Notes: generated by a model from the letters alone, not told the origin. Positions 38,714 to 52,129 are shown, counted from the stretch's first letter. The stretch is DNA of 64,000 nt from Hyperoplus lanceolatus (GCA_026929865.2 CM049404.1:12794501-12858500); one strand, 5' to 3'. Numbers and translations are program-made.

Positions 38714-39079
38714 CAAGCACAATAGCCATAAAATCAAAAGCAATCTCTCCGCCCATGGCAATTCATAACCAGAGTGCTTTCACACACATGTACAGTATGG
38801 CCCTGAACATACACACACACTGGAAAATCAGAAAGGTCTCACTATCTAATACACTGCATTACTATTATGTTACTTTTAAAGTGTAGAAAGAAATGTGGGA
38901 GGAAATGAATGACAATCCAACAGTACATCCTCTCAAAAGCTGAACAAAATGTGTCAGCAGTGGGAGTATAACATCTCTGAATGAGAGTTTTTTGGCATAG
39001 GAGATATGGAGAGAAATCAATTTGAGGGCCAAGTGTGGTGCCAAGGACGTGGAGAAGGGCACAGCTCTGTTGATCTGTT

Positions 39080-39320
39080 CATATCAATTTGCTCCCTTCC
39101 TGCAGACGGAGAATGCCAGTGTGCAGCGCTGCATCTTTAAGGAATATCGCCCCGATAACGGTGCCATAAAACACATCATTTTACAGTCAAACCATCTCTG
39201 TATCAAACGCACTCGGAGCGGAAGCCATTTTCAAGCAACATAAAGTTTAACATGGCGCTACATCTGCCGAGCCGCTAGCTTCCACGCTACACAGGACTGG
39301 GCGATTTAATTAGGGGACGT
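39080..39320. promoter_or_regulatory. Candidate conserved non-coding element
   Basis: Unique, complex sequence with TAATTA at 39307-39312. The minus strand is not open in one frame over the whole block, so an exon is unlikely. Function inferred. Confidence 0.28.
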
Positions 39321-40539
39321 GGGATTGCGTTGGGTGGCACACTGCAATGAGGCCCAATTTCTCCATCTCGACCGGAACCCCTCCTGTGAACATGCCATGT
39401 TCTAGAGGTGTAGAGTGCAACATGAATGAATATTTTAGATATAGATATTCTTATGACCCTTAATGAAGTAGGTATTATACCAGAATGTTGTGTATGGATG
39501 CAAAAGTATTTCAATATTTAGGTGTTTCGTCATCCAACTATCATGTCGATGTGGAAAGTGGCATTTCATCCATCTTACATAGACGTTTTCTACATGAATA
39601 CATATTGAAAATAAACCTGTTCCATGGCAAAGCAATCTTGCAGGAAAAAAAACGCATAGCCAAATAGCTTTGAAATAAAGTAGAGATATAGATGAGCTGC
39701 CTTGATAGTCATTAGTCATCGGAGAAGTAACTTTGCCACCGCTGGGATAACTTTTTGAACAACAACGTCTCCCTTGAAAAGTCTTTAAAAGTTTTGCCTG
39801 ATTTCTAATGGAGCCTCACTCCACTGAGCACTCCAGCCACCTGAGTGAGAAGCGACCACATCACTAATGCATCCTAATTCAGACTGTATGGATTACAGAT
39901 TGTCAAGGGCAAAAGTTTTCTTGCATTGACCATCTGAAAGCAGGCATCCCAATATAAATTGAATGGATCAATTGGTGGTGGAGGGACTGAGATTTGTAAT
40001 GGTGAGGGACCTTACCACTTTCTATTGTGAATTACCCAGCTGTGATCACTGTGCTCTTTGGTGCCTTACTAGGAGCAAAATGATCAATGCACAACCGTGT
40101 CACGTGTTTGGACTAATAGTGCAAACACTGTTTGGTAACACTCAACACATTTAAAACACCACAGACTCAGAGGCAGTCACTTGTTGCCCAAACAGCAAGT
40201 GTCATATCTTCAAATACCTAAAGAAGGATACTCTTTTCAAGCTTTGTTTAGACACTCCATAGGACAGTGTGGTGGACCACCACAGCATCAGTTCTCTAAT
40301 GGCAAAGCAGATAAATAGGGGGATGTGAAACGTTGGATAGAGGCGAGGGGATAAAAAATGTTGAGGGAATCAAATTTTTTTTGTTGCCTTAATTACTTTG
40401 TTCATTTGTCAAAGCATTTACTTAGAAAACTCCCTTGTCACATTTTTTTTTTGCTGCGTTAATGGAGCTACGGGAAGAAAAAAGGGGGCGGTTGGATGGC
40501 TTGAGTGCCTTTTAAATGGCTCACCCTCTGGTTCTAAAA

Positions 40540-40805
40540 CACAGCGCTCGCAGTGCGTCTGCTCGCCCGTTTCCCAGGGTGCTCTCTGCCGCGGCGTGTA
40601 GGTAATGAGGCCCTCCTGCAGTGTCGCGCTCCGCTCCTCTGTTGGTGCGGAAAAGCGCACCCCCGCCACGTCCTGACACTCTGACAGATAGGAGCGGCAG
40701 CAAAGCATATGGCCGCCAACGTGGCACTGCCTTCCGGCGCCCTCCAAACTGTCGCGGGGGCTCCGGCAAAATGAGCGGTAGAGAGAGACGAGCTCCCGAG
40801 TGCCA
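40540..40805. promoter_or_regulatory. CpG-rich block, possible internal promoter
   Basis: By my count about 26 CpG pairs fall in about 265 bp, far above the surrounding intron, and the block is not part of a recognised transposon. It sits about 15 kb inside the large camta1 intron, between the two CG-1 exons. A CpG-dense island is a known mark of vertebrate promoters. If active on the minus strand it could start a transcript that lacks the first part of the CG-1 domain; on the plus strand it would be antisense. A short plus-strand frame starts ATGGCCGCCAACGTGG near 40710 but ends after 21 codons. No TATA box is evident. Confidence 0.4.
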
Positions 40806-41110
40806 CACACACACACACACACGAGACATTAGTCATCACATTTTCATCCCCTCATCTGCCACAGATCAGCCAGAAAAGAAAGAGAATAAAGAAACTCTTA
40901 CCTCATATAAGAGTCAACAGATCCCATGCATTTGTGACTTTACAGAAGAAAGCCGTGTGTAGTTATAGCATGGCAGGGCCCCATGGAAAGTCTCCCAGAG
41001 AGTTCATAGCTAGGGTGTACTGCCAAGCATTGGTTTTATGAAAGAATGTAAGTTTTTGATAGACATAACAATTCAAATGAGCTCCTTGACTGATTTGGTG
41101 TCAGTATTGA

Positions 41111-43116
41111 GCGCCTTTCACACATGGTTCCAAGTAGGGCTGGGCGATATATCGAATATATTCGATATATCGCGAGATGCGCTCCAGGGGATGTATAAAA
41201 TGACCCTATCGCGACCATCGAATACAAATTGGCACGTAATGTGTTTTTTTTAGCCGCCGCCGCCGCCACTGGCAAACTCGCTGGTGTTCGCTTCTCTCGC
41301 TCTTTCCTGTGGCTCTCTGCCTCAGACTACATGCATTGGCAACTCACTCACTCACCCCTCCCAACCTATATGTCCATGCTCCCAACCAGAGTCTCCTGGG
41401 CGCGCACCTGTGACGTAGTCTGTGCCTTGTGAGTGTTTAGTTTAATCGCCATGTGAAAACAACGACGAGGGGGGGAGAAAAAAAGACGAGGGCTCTGATG
41501 CTCTTATGACAGCCGAACGAGCGGGTGGAGGGGGCGCGAAAGACGGCGATGGTGGCCGTCGTTCATAGCATGGACCTTTTTTGTAGACGGGCGCTTGACA
41601 GCATAAGCGGCCGCTGTACACAGAGCCTGGTCCTTATGAGAGGAAGGCGAACGAGCGCCGGGGGAGTTTTTGGTCCAACGTCACACAAACACGGCATCCC
41701 ATTTATTACGGGCAGCCTCTTATAATAGGTCCATGTCAGCACCAAGGGAGGTGCACACCGTTTATTAACTAAAAGTCTATGTAAAGTAGGCTACATTTGC
41801 GAGTATTTTTTATAAAATAAAACAGTGTTTTAGTGATAATGCAGGAGGGCTAGATCAATAGGTATGAATAGCATCCAGGAATGGTGCATCGGTTAGAATG
41901 CAAGGAATGATAATGATGAGACTTTGCTTTCTTTAGACTATAGGCTATTATTCTCAGCCGTATTTATTTAAATCCTCTGATTGTCTTCTAGTTTTATTTT
42001 CATTAACTAAATACAGGAGAATCAAACAGTAAGGCAGGTAACAGAGGGACGATGAGCCACCTGCTGCTTGCGCTCGCATGAATCTCTCTCGGACAAACAG
42101 GCAGGCAGAAAACGAAACTTAACTAGAGCAACTGCTCTTAAAGCGACAGTAACCATTATACATGTCAGAGCCTTTTATACACATAGACTACTTTTATGGA
42201 TCAAAACCGGTTCTGCATTTAAAGTGTGGCTGCTATCTTCAGGGGGTTAGTGGTGATAAACAATTAGTAAGTGGTTGTAATGAGTCATAATTAGTGTTCT
42301 CAGTTTACAGATTAACAGAAGATGGAAAAAACTGTTTCCAAATAAAATAATGCTGGATCCATTGTATGGGAGTGGAAGGATGTGGAATAATCAATACAAT
42401 GTGCAAACTCTTTGCCATGTGCAAGTTTCAAATTGTTCCAATAGAAAGCACTAAAGAATATAAACATGTTTCATGTAGCCTAATGCATTGTTAGTGCAGA
42501 CACATTTTGCAGGGACTATTTAAATCATATTACTGGTGTAATGTTATGCAAAAAAATAATTAAATAGAGCATTTAGGATGTGCTCTAGAGGAGATTTGAA
42601 ATATATCGAGATATATATCGTGTATCGAGATATAGTAAAAAAATATCGAGATATTGATTTTTGCCCATAACGCCCAGCCCTAGTTCCAAGTAACTTACCA
42701 GGAATACATTCCCACCACTAGTGATTGTCCCTATTCACACATGCCGCTCCATTCCGGAACATTTCCATGTGGTGCTTGTTGACATAATAATGGCAATAAG
42801 TAATAAGTGGTTCTAGATGTCCAGCGGGGGGCTGTAACACGCCTAGTAGCATCGCTAATGAAAAAGTCAACACAGAGAAGGTGGAGCTATAGGCCGTTCA
42901 CTTTTTCGGCAGCTGACCGTCAATCTCGTCCTCTGCGCAAACTCTCGTTTTGGCATTTGTCCAATTTCCAGCCATTATTGAAGAATGGAGCCTTACAGAC
43001 AAAATACCGTTGGTTTTCGGTGTGGTTTCAAGGCACTGCTGCTGTTGTGAACACATTGTAAACGTCTTTCGTCACATGGACTTGAGGACGTAACTGCATA
43101 GCATGTGTGAAAGTGG
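41111..43116. mobile_element. Inverted-repeat element split by a hAT insertion
   Basis: The left end GCGCCTTTCACACATG (41111-41126) matches the minus-strand reading of the right end, GCCACTTTCACACATG (43116-43101), at 14 of 16 bases. Removing the hAT element at 41135 and one copy of its 8-bp duplication leaves about 450 bp. A further CTATTCACACATGCC lies at 42731-42745. The target duplication of the outer element is not clear, so its class is unassigned. Confidence 0.55.
41135..42682. mobile_element. hAT-type non-autonomous transposon, 1.55 kb, with 8-bp target duplication
   Basis: An exact 8-bp duplication GTTCCAAG flanks both sides (41127-41134 and 42683-42690). The ends are TAGGGCTGGGCGATAT on the left and, on the minus strand, TAGGGCTGGGCGTTAT on the right. 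Near both ends lie ATATCGATAT-type palindromic repeats, familiar from fish hAT families. A GCC trinucleotide run sits at about 41254-41270. The interior has CpG-rich parts but no hAT transposase frame. Confidence 0.92.
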
Positions 43117-43338
43117 CTTAGGTAGAAACAAAAAGGAATGTAACTGAATTATACAGGAATGAGAATAAATGGTATCTTGAGGCCAGGGAAGTGGCCGGTC
43201 TACTCTCCCCTGTCAACTGTCATTGCCGTAAGTGTCCAGAAGTGGGAAGTCTACAGCGACTAGACGCGATTTCAGATAAGGTGCCCACCCAGCCGTGCCC
43301 TCGACATGGCCTCCCTCTGGCCCAGACTCCTTTGCCAG

Positions 43339-43396
43339 TCTCTCTCCCTCTCCCTCTGTCTCTCTCCTTCTCCCTCTCTCTCTCTCTCCCTCTCTC

Positions 43397-43437
<41 letters not shown>

Positions 43438-43484
43438 GTCTCTCTCTATGTCTCTCCCTCTCTCTCTCTCTCTCTCTGTCTGTC
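43339..43484. repeat. (TC)n low-complexity tract, about 145 bp
   Basis: TCTC repeats with regular CCC, TG and TATG interruptions. On the transcribed strand this is a long purine tract. Confidence 0.95.
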
Positions 43485-44029
43485 CCGTAATCCCTGACCG
43501 TCTAGACGCCTCCCTGCACGCCATCCCTCACCCCAGCCAACCCCGGGCTGCTCAAACGCTGCGTCACACCACTGTTCTGGGCTGGAGGGCCGGAACAATG
43601 CCAGGCACGTCTCATCTCTTTTACTCTCTCTCTCTTTCAAGTCATTCACTGGGAGGTTTCAGAAAAAAATGCCGCTCATCATCGCAATTGAATGCCCCCG
43701 CACGAGCGACCGAAATGATCAAAATCCCGAGACTTAGCGGAGACTTATGAGACAGTCTCGAGGGGGAGAAACTGTAAGTGTGTGAACAATTGCATTGAGG
43801 CAGCCAGAGCCAATTATTCAATGAGGGAGACACACCTCTGGAAAAAACCAAAAACAAAATAGCAATTGAAAGTAATTCAGAGACGTTTTTGTTTGCACAG
43901 AGCCAAATGAGTGGGAACAATGAGGAAGCCAAAAAGGCAATTACAGAGCTGATGGCTTTGCATACAGACTGATGTGTTGGTGACAGTGAGTGCCGTGAAG
44001 CTGTAGAGGCCGTCAGTTAAAAACACGTT

Positions 44030-44345
44030 TGCATGTGAGAGAAGCCCTCAGTTCTAAGTCTAAATTTCTTAAACCCTTCATTCAGCCTTCGGCACCCAGC
44101 GGATGAAGTATATGGACACCACGCATTCATACACCGATCTCATTAACCCTGGCCTGCTGCATTGGAAGGCTGAGGTTGCAATGCATCAGCGTCACTTCCC
44201 TATGCACAAAGCACGGAGCCTCACATCCGTGTCTGATCTTTATTAAATTACATGGATTAAATCAGAGATCCTTAATTAGTCCCCCAATAAAAGCATCATG
44301 TGGCTTTTGAAACCCTCGGAGCGAGCCCGTGATTGGATAGAAATA
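44030..44345. promoter_or_regulatory. Candidate conserved non-coding element
   Basis: About 300 bp of unique, complex sequence with TAATTA at 44273-44278, TTAAATTA near 44243 and GGATTAAATCA near 44254. It has one of the richest sets of homeodomain cores in the window. Function inferred. Confidence 0.32.
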
Positions 44346-46619
44346 TGAAAACATACTAAATGAAATTGGTTTACCGCTGAGTGTGTGCACCACGACTCTC
44401 GAGTGGAGCGGCAAAGCAAGCAGGGAAGAAATAAAGTGAGGAGGAGAAATAAGTAAGAAGAGAGAGAAGAGAGACACGGATTGAGAGAATAAGAGGGGAG
44501 AGGGGAGTCTCGGGGCATGTCACACCTCTTTGCCTCGGAAAAGCTCGTAAATTCCATGTGTGACCTCAGGGAGAGATCTGCACAGAGTCTGGGCCTAAGA
44601 TACCGTGATACCATATTTGACTGTTGCAGAGCTGTGAGCTAATACAGTCTGTGCTGCCACAAGCCACACTGACGTGTAGTTGCTAAGGGCATGACACAAG
44701 GCTCCTGTGGATACCAGCCCAGTCCCTGCATACTCATGTGTGTGCATACGGAATGCACAAACCTACACATGCACACTTAAAACAAGAAAGTACACACACA
44801 ACGGGGACTCGCTTCTCTAAAAAAGAAAACCTGGAGCATGATGCATCCGTGCTCCTTTGGACCCTTTGCTTCTTCTTCTGGTGACAGGACGGCTTAAAAA
44901 GCTTTTAAGTGCTCGCAAACTCATTATAACCCTAATGCTCGGGCTCCCCTTGTGATATGCGTGTTTGCCTCATAAAAAATGAAATGCAATTGAAATAGAT
45001 GCAAAGATACAGACATTTGAAGGGGTTGCTGGGGATACAGCATCTGTTTAAGGCATTAGGGATGGGGCAGAAAGGGTGAGGTCACAAGAAAGTGCAACAC
45101 ACACACAGGAGGAGGGTACATTGGACTCTTTATTTTGCCCCCTCTTCTCGTTGTGCACATTAGCTTGTTATGTTGTTTGTGATGTTTCTATTTTTGAAAA
45201 CATGGGGGATTGGGAATGGGGGAAAAAAAATCACAGATCCACTGCCACAATGCATCGCGGGGAATAGTAAGCACACAAACAAAAAACAGCCCCCAACCAC
45301 CATCCCTCTCGCCACTAATCCTCTCATGCCCTAATTGTGGGTGCAGTCACCCCAGATTCACTTCTTCGTGGAGAGAGAGAGAGAGACAAGAAAGGAGGCT
45401 CTGGCTGAGCACACAGACCACCATGTATTTCCCCCTGAAAGTGCTTCTCTCTGCCAGAAGACTCCAGAACGGTAGGTGGTACTGTCAGTCCGTTGCATTT
45501 TTACTTTAATCTCACTTCCCCTTTTTGCCTCTCTGTCTACCTGTCATCCCTTGCTATCTTCCCACTCCCTCTCTCCTCTTCCTACTGTAAACCACCTAAG
45601 GTGATTATTGATGTTGGTGGGAGGGGAAGGTGTATCCTGTCTTTGGTTTCCCAGAAGAAGAAAACAATTCAAATATACTATTACCCAACACAGTTGAGAA
45701 GTTGTGATTGGAACAAAGGGTTTGAGTACAAAAAAAGAAAAAACCTAAGGCAGCAGCACTGAGGTAGGCTTAATATGGTGGTTTCCATTTGAGACAGCAA
45801 GCAGGCAGGTGGCTTACTGGTACCTGCTGCCTGGTGGGCTATACCCTCCTTGGTGGTTAGTTCTGGTAGGTTGCATCAATGGTGCCAGGGTCCAGCATAT
45901 ATCGGCAGGACATGCAAGAAATCACACACACTCACTGGAGACACATTAAAACAGGCTATTAAACCCCTTTGGCATTTCATTTATTTTAATCAAAGAGACC
46001 ATTAGTCAACTGAGCAGAATCCCACACTGCAGGCCTCCGAACAAGAAGAAGATGCTCCAACCAGCGACTGCACAGTGGCTGGCTGTGTTTTTGTCTGAAC
46101 AGTGTTGCTACTGTTGGGAAAGGCTATAGCATTGGAGCGGCGCCCTGCCAACCTTTATAGCGGCCCTCTATTTTCCTGTCCGTGTGTCTTTTTCCTTTCT
46201 CTCCCTCTCCTTCTCCCTGTGTCTATACGTCTGTCTCGTGCTCTCTCTCTTTCAGGCACGAGACCAAGGTGCACATTAGGTGCTGGTGCTGCACATTTTG
46301 ATGCTTGGCTGTCACTGTATCATTGTCTGGTGACATAAAGCGCAGTAAAGCACTGAGCAGTGATGAAGTGGAAGAGGTTTTTAAAGCTGCGCTCACTGGC
46401 ACATTTCTTGCCTTTCAAACCAATGTCATTTGGAGACCGCCATCATCCCGCTGTGAAAGAAGCCAAATGCCCCCCCCCCACCACCACTCACTCACTCCCC
46501 ACCCAAAAACATTGAAAGGAGAAAGAAAGGGAGCGAGAGAGAGATGGATAAAGAGAGAGAGAGCTTCCTCCTCCTTGGCAGCACTTGCTCCATTATTCCA
46601 CTGGAGGCTTGATTAGACA

Positions 46620-46790
46620 GAGGGGGTAATTTACGAGCCACTTCATTGCCAATTCAAACGGGCACATCACCTGTAAATAATTGAAAGCCTTCATGTCCAT
46701 TCCGACATAATCATATCGCTATCATGTTAATGTATCCAGCAGTGCTTTCCGCTGGGTCAGGCGCAGGGTGCTGCTTTAAATCTTTTGCTT
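46620..46790. promoter_or_regulatory. Candidate conserved non-coding element
   Basis: Unique stretch with GTAATT, CAATTC and AATAATTG cores followed by a GC-richer part. Texture only. Confidence 0.27.
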
Positions 46791-47794
46791 GACCTGTCTC
46801 CATAACTCTCCCGAAGGCACCATTCACTTGCAAACAGAAAAAAAATAGAAAAAAAGAAAAATGAAGGACTGCACTGAGAAATTATGAAAAATTGAAAATA
46901 CAGTAAACAAACACACAAGACCTCCTCAGCACGACGGCCAATGGGGTTGCAGGTGGAGGGCACACATTTTACACTGGCTTGTTAATTATCTTTACTCATG
47001 ATGTGGATATATGGGTGATTCATCATCTTATTTATTCATCTCTGTCTAGTAGTGAAATAAAAAAAGGATCCAATATTAAGGACGAGAGTATAGCTTTTAC
47101 AATGAGTTGAGGGACACATGGGGTCAAGAAAAAATCAAACCCCTTTGCTTTTAATTGTAGGGAATTGGGCCCATCGTGGGAATTGTCTCTTCTCAAACTA
47201 TTTTAATTAAACTAGTGTTTTAAAAAAATCCTCTACTGAATTGATGGCTATTTCCCTTCACTTCATTTAACATTTAAAAAAAAGGTATTAATATTAATTA
47301 TCCAATCTGAAATGATTCTCACCTTTCCCTCTGCGCACTACCCTTCAAATGCGACAAAAAAAAAAGGTTTGAATAATTTATCAATTGACTTGTATTTGAA
47401 TTGATTAATTCACTGATGCAAAATTAATACACGGCTATCGTCCACATTCCACCCACTCCATTCTCTGCTATCTTTAATGAAGCAGTTAAGGTAGTGAGGG
47501 TCTTGCCTGAGGTAAAGTAGTGACTGAAGAAGTGGGGCTGTGGGTGTCTAAAACAAATCTACAGTAATGAAGCTGTCTCATCAGAATTAACAAGCTAACT
47601 ATCTACCAGACTGATACAGGTACGAAATACTCTAAATACTCTGCTAAATAATGAGGAGGAGCAAGGGGTCACACCTGTCATATGACCGTTTTTTTTAACA
47701 CACTTTATGGTGCCACGTGGCAACCAATCATCCACTGTACTTCCTGTACTGGGAAGCTCAGCTGGGGGCGAAGAAATGGGACAGAATGTGTGCC

Positions 47795-47796
<2 letters not shown>

Positions 47797-47834
<38 letters not shown>
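47797..47834. repeat. (GT)n microsatellite
   Basis: Nearly pure GT repeat of about 19 units. Confidence 0.95.
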
Positions 47835-47838
<4 letters not shown>

Positions 47839-48168
47839 CACCCATGCCGTGCCTGTTCTGTACCGGTGATTCACCCAGCTCTCTGGCAGCCTTCCAGGAC
47901 CTATTTTCTCCTTCTCTTTACATAACAGCAAACGGTATCACTAAAGCCTGGAGTCCTGTCCTTTCTATTTCTCCTCCTCTTCTTGTTCCTCTGCCACTTC
48001 CTGCCCCCCCCCCCCCTTTAACTTGCTGTATGTGTTGGGGCTTGTACTGTTACTGTATGTCGCGGGCCTGGTGCTACTGTGCCACCCATGGGAACATCGA
48101 GTGACCAGTCCGGAAAAGGTGTTTTTCGGACGACACCCAAAGCACAGAGGGTTAGACCAGATGCTTCT

Positions 48169-48278
48169 TTTTTTTAAGACATGCGGGGAACTGACCCGTG
48201 CAGGATTCAAACCTAGGTCTGCTGCAGGGCCTGGGCCTGTTGGGGGACGCCCTGTCGACTGCACCACGGACGCCCCCT
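48169..48278 (-). mobile_element. tRNA-derived SINE, about 110 bp, with target duplication
   Basis: On the minus strand the element starts GGGGGCGTCCGTGGTGCAG and carries a B box GGTTTGAATCC. It ends CGCATGTCTTAAAAAAA. Its flanks are CAGATGCTTCT (48158-48168) and CAGATGCATCT (48279-48289), an 11-bp target duplication with one difference. It shares head, GCAGCAGAC block and B-box context with the SINE at 4758 but lacks that copy's long C/T-rich 3' body. Confidence 0.82.
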
Positions 48279-48878
48279 CAGATGCATCTTTTAATAAAAA
48301 ATTATAAAATAAAAATATGGAAAACAAAACGCACATTTATTTATCAAGTTGGATTTTTAAATGTTTACTTAGTAAGACTTTATCAACTTGATAAAAAATA
48401 TTTAGTTTTTTACTTTAGCCCCCTGGAGCTTTGGAAAGGCCCAGGATCCAGAATCCGGAATCCGCTACACCATATGCCTACAGGACATCACCCAACAGGG
48501 TACCTGGGCGTGACGTGCTGAAAATAGGGACTTGCAGTCAAAATCCTCACTGTACCGGAGAACATACGGCACAAGCAGAACAGGGTGATGAGGTGGAAGA
48601 GGATGGTATGAGAGGGGGAGGAGAGAGTGTGTGCGTGTGTGTGTGTGTGTGGGGGGGGGAAGATGTTCAAAATAGAAAATTTAAGTGGGTGAAGGGAGAG
48701 GAGCTGAAGAGAGTTTAGTTTGCAGGGAGGGATGAGCGTGAGGAATCGGGCAGCATGTCTGTGTGTGCGTAGGAGAGATGTGTAGGCAGGGCTTTAGTGT
48801 CTGGACTGCTCTGTGACTCAGGTGTGGATAATACGTCAAGTTTACTCTGTGTGAGTGTGCGTGAGTGTGTGTGTGAGT

Positions 48879-48990
<112 letters not shown>

Positions 48991-49124
48991 GTGTGTGTAA
49001 GTGTAAGAGAGAGAGAGCCAGGGAGACAGAGATCATAGTAAAGGGCTGGGTCGGGCAGGCCTGGCTGTGTGTCTGAGGGTGTGCTCTGCTGTGTCTATGG
49101 CCCGCTCCATGACAGCCCAGCCTG

Positions 49125-49250
49125 CACGCTGCTCACTGGTGCAGAAGCGCTAATTGAATTAAGTCTTTATTATCGGGCTGCAGAGGCAGCACTTCTCCCC
49201 ATCTCGGCCCGCTTGGCTGACACTTTCTCCTTGAACACCTGCTTGACATC
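49125..49250. promoter_or_regulatory. Candidate conserved non-coding element
   Basis: Unique stretch with GCTAATTGAATTAAG near 49149. Texture only. Confidence 0.25.
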
Positions 49251-51047
49251 AACTTCCTCCTCTATTTATTTATCCCCTCTCTCCTGTGGCCAGCCACTGG
49301 CTGCACTCCTTCCTCCCCTCTCTCCCCCCCTCAATATTGGCATACCAAGTGGGGTTAGGCCTGCTTGTTTCTCATTGGTGCTGAGCAATACTCCCTGGCT
49401 TGGGTAACCTTTGCATCACATAATAAAGTATATTTTGCTTCAGTGCTGCTTTTGAAAGCTATATACAGCCTTACAGGGTGAAAACATGCCCAACTCTTCA
49501 GTGTATATATTAGCATACAAAAAGGGACACATAATAAAAAGGATTAATTCCTCCAACTGATCCTCCCCTTCCTGGCCTTCAGCAGCAGTCCTGGTGAATG
49601 CAGAGGAAATATAGACGATAAAGCTAGATGATGTTCTTTGTTGTATTGAATAGTCTCCGGTGGGCAAGCTGGCCAGGGTAATATACAGCAGCTGGGATGA
49701 GAACTAACATATATCTAGTCCCCTGTCCATTTCCACTAGCCTCAGGCTCAGGCTGCTTCCCTGGGCTCAGCTTGGGCATTACTTTAGAGGACAGACAAAC
49801 AAGAGGCACTATTAAGTTGGCCAGGAGTCTGAGGGACCAGGCACTCGGCCCAGGCGCTCGCTGTAATCTATTGACCGTTTGCATTCTCCCTCCCCATGCC
49901 CCCCAAAACCACAGGACTATTCTCTATCTGTCAGTTGAATCCATTGCTCACCTCCCTCCATCTCTATCTGCTGTTTACCCACTCTATTTTTCTCCTTTTT
50001 CTCTTGCTCGCCCTATGTCAGCTCAATCCCCCTCTATTCCATCTTTCTCCCGCTCCTTCGTCTATTTGTGTAAATCCTCTCCTCTCCTCTCCTCTCCCCC
50101 TCCTTCTCTCCTTCTCCTCCTCACCCCATCCATCACTATTCCTCCCATCTCCATCGCGTCCGTTCCCTTCTCTTATCGACATGTTTCCATTTTCTAAACT
50201 GCTCTCGCTCCATCATATTCACTCTTTCTTCGATGGCCATTTTTCATTTTCTCCCTATTTCATTCACTCACAACCTCACCCGCTGCTCTCTCTCTTTCTC
50301 TCTCTGTCTCTCTGTCTGCTTTCCCTAGTGGGCTTTATTTTACCCCTAAGCCAACACAGGCCCCAGGTGGGCATACAGTAGCTGTCCTTGTCAGGGCTGT
50401 TGACTATAGGTGGAAGCAGCATGGGACATACAGTGTCCTACAGGGGCCACGGACAGAATGGGACAGCCAGGGGAGAAGTGTCACACCGTGCAGCAAACTA
50501 AAACTTTCAGCCATGATGAGTTGGGATGAAAACAACAGAACAGCAGAAGGACAAGGTAGAACACTAGTAGTTCACCTCACTTGTACTTGACATGATGGCT
50601 TTTTTTCATAACCGGAGTGGCCATACATCCTAAACTCATCAAGTCAATGTGATCTTATGGAATATGTCTGTATATTTTATGTCTTTGTTGTTTACTTATG
50701 TACAGTATGTGTGCCCCCCTCCCATCCCCATTTCTCTCTCTCTCTCCTGCTGCTTCTGTCCTTTCCCACTCTCCTCTGAAACTCTGCCAGCCAACAAATG
50801 CCACAAAGCATTAGGCCCAAGCACTATCAGACGCCCTTCTCAGGCACATCCTACACATCATTCCCCCCCCACCCCCCAACTTACTTACTTACACACACAC
50901 ACACAAACACACAAATGCACACACACAGAAAGCCCAGCACTTCTTCACACCATGTGCCAGACTAGGTGACAGAAGCAGAGTTTACACACAGGCCTAGGGA
51001 GGTCTTATTCACAGTGGCAGACTCACCCAGATACTACCTCGTATAAA

Positions 51048-51165
<118 letters not shown>

Positions 51166-52129
51166 CATGCACACAAGCAGACTATTTCTAATTCGAGACA
51201 CATCCACAGCTTCACTGGTAATTACGCACACACATGCCATCTCAACACATTCATGAATGCCTGCATATGTTCCTCGACAATGCATTTTTCACATTGTGTG
51301 GTCACGCTCTCTCAGATTTGCAGACATACATACCCGAGAGTACATTTACATAGGTATACACATGCCTAAACACAATGCCCGCTATATATTTCGTTCTCAC
51401 TTACACACAGTCACCGCCGCGCACACACGCGCACAAACACACACTCACACAACACGCACAACTGCACAAATTCACAGGCTCCGTACACAATGGCAAACGG
51501 CATACACAATAGCAAACAAACAATCATTAGTAGATTTCAGGCTGCCTCTCAGTCCTGCTCTCCTCTGTTGTTGGTGTGTGCCCGTGCCTCTGGGGTGGTG
51601 CCGCTGCTGTAGGTTTTAATAAAAGCATTGTCTTTGGAAGCTGTCTGAAGGGACTCGCTTTCATTTTGGAGCACCGGCGCTGCTGCTGTAGCCGTGGATG
51701 TGGGAGGAGAGAGGGCTATTGCGCTGGGACGTGGGGGCGGCTAGGTTCAGTGTCATTGCGGGGCCCTCCAAGGACTGGTGCTTATTGTTTGATAGTTTCG
51801 ATATACAATGTGTGTGCCTGTGTGTGTTGTTGTGTGGTCATTGTAAGCACATGTATAAATTGTGCACGTGTTAAGTACAAAATTGAGTCAAAGCTAATGG
51901 TCGACACCGTCTAGCACTATCCAACAGCTATAACCAGTCCACTGTACATTTGTATTTTTGTGCCAGACATGAGATTACAAATTTACACACTCACACACTG
52001 TGCAATCTGGATGACAGGCGTAAGAGCGCTGGCTGTGTGGTGGTTTGAGCTGTTTCTGTGTTGCTGTAAACCAGTCCTATAAAAAAAAAAAAAACAATGG
52101 AGAGAAGAAACACTAACGTGCGGCCGCTC

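Noticed and set aside
40418-40822. 134-codon minus-strand open frame over the CpG-rich block
   Set aside because: No recognisable domain, begins in a CA repeat, and no convincing splice sites in frame with camta1. Long frames are expected in CpG-rich DNA.
41525-41725. Possible protein frame inside the hAT element
   Set aside because: No BED zinc finger or hAT dimerisation motif; it is non-coding interior of a non-autonomous copy.
43191-43750. Ser-Leu rich open frames
   Set aside because: Direct translation of the TC repeat at 43339-43484.
49697-50381. Two overlapping plus-strand frames of about 160 codons
   Set aside because: Ser/Pro/Leu-rich translations of pyrimidine-rich intron; no domain and no splice context.
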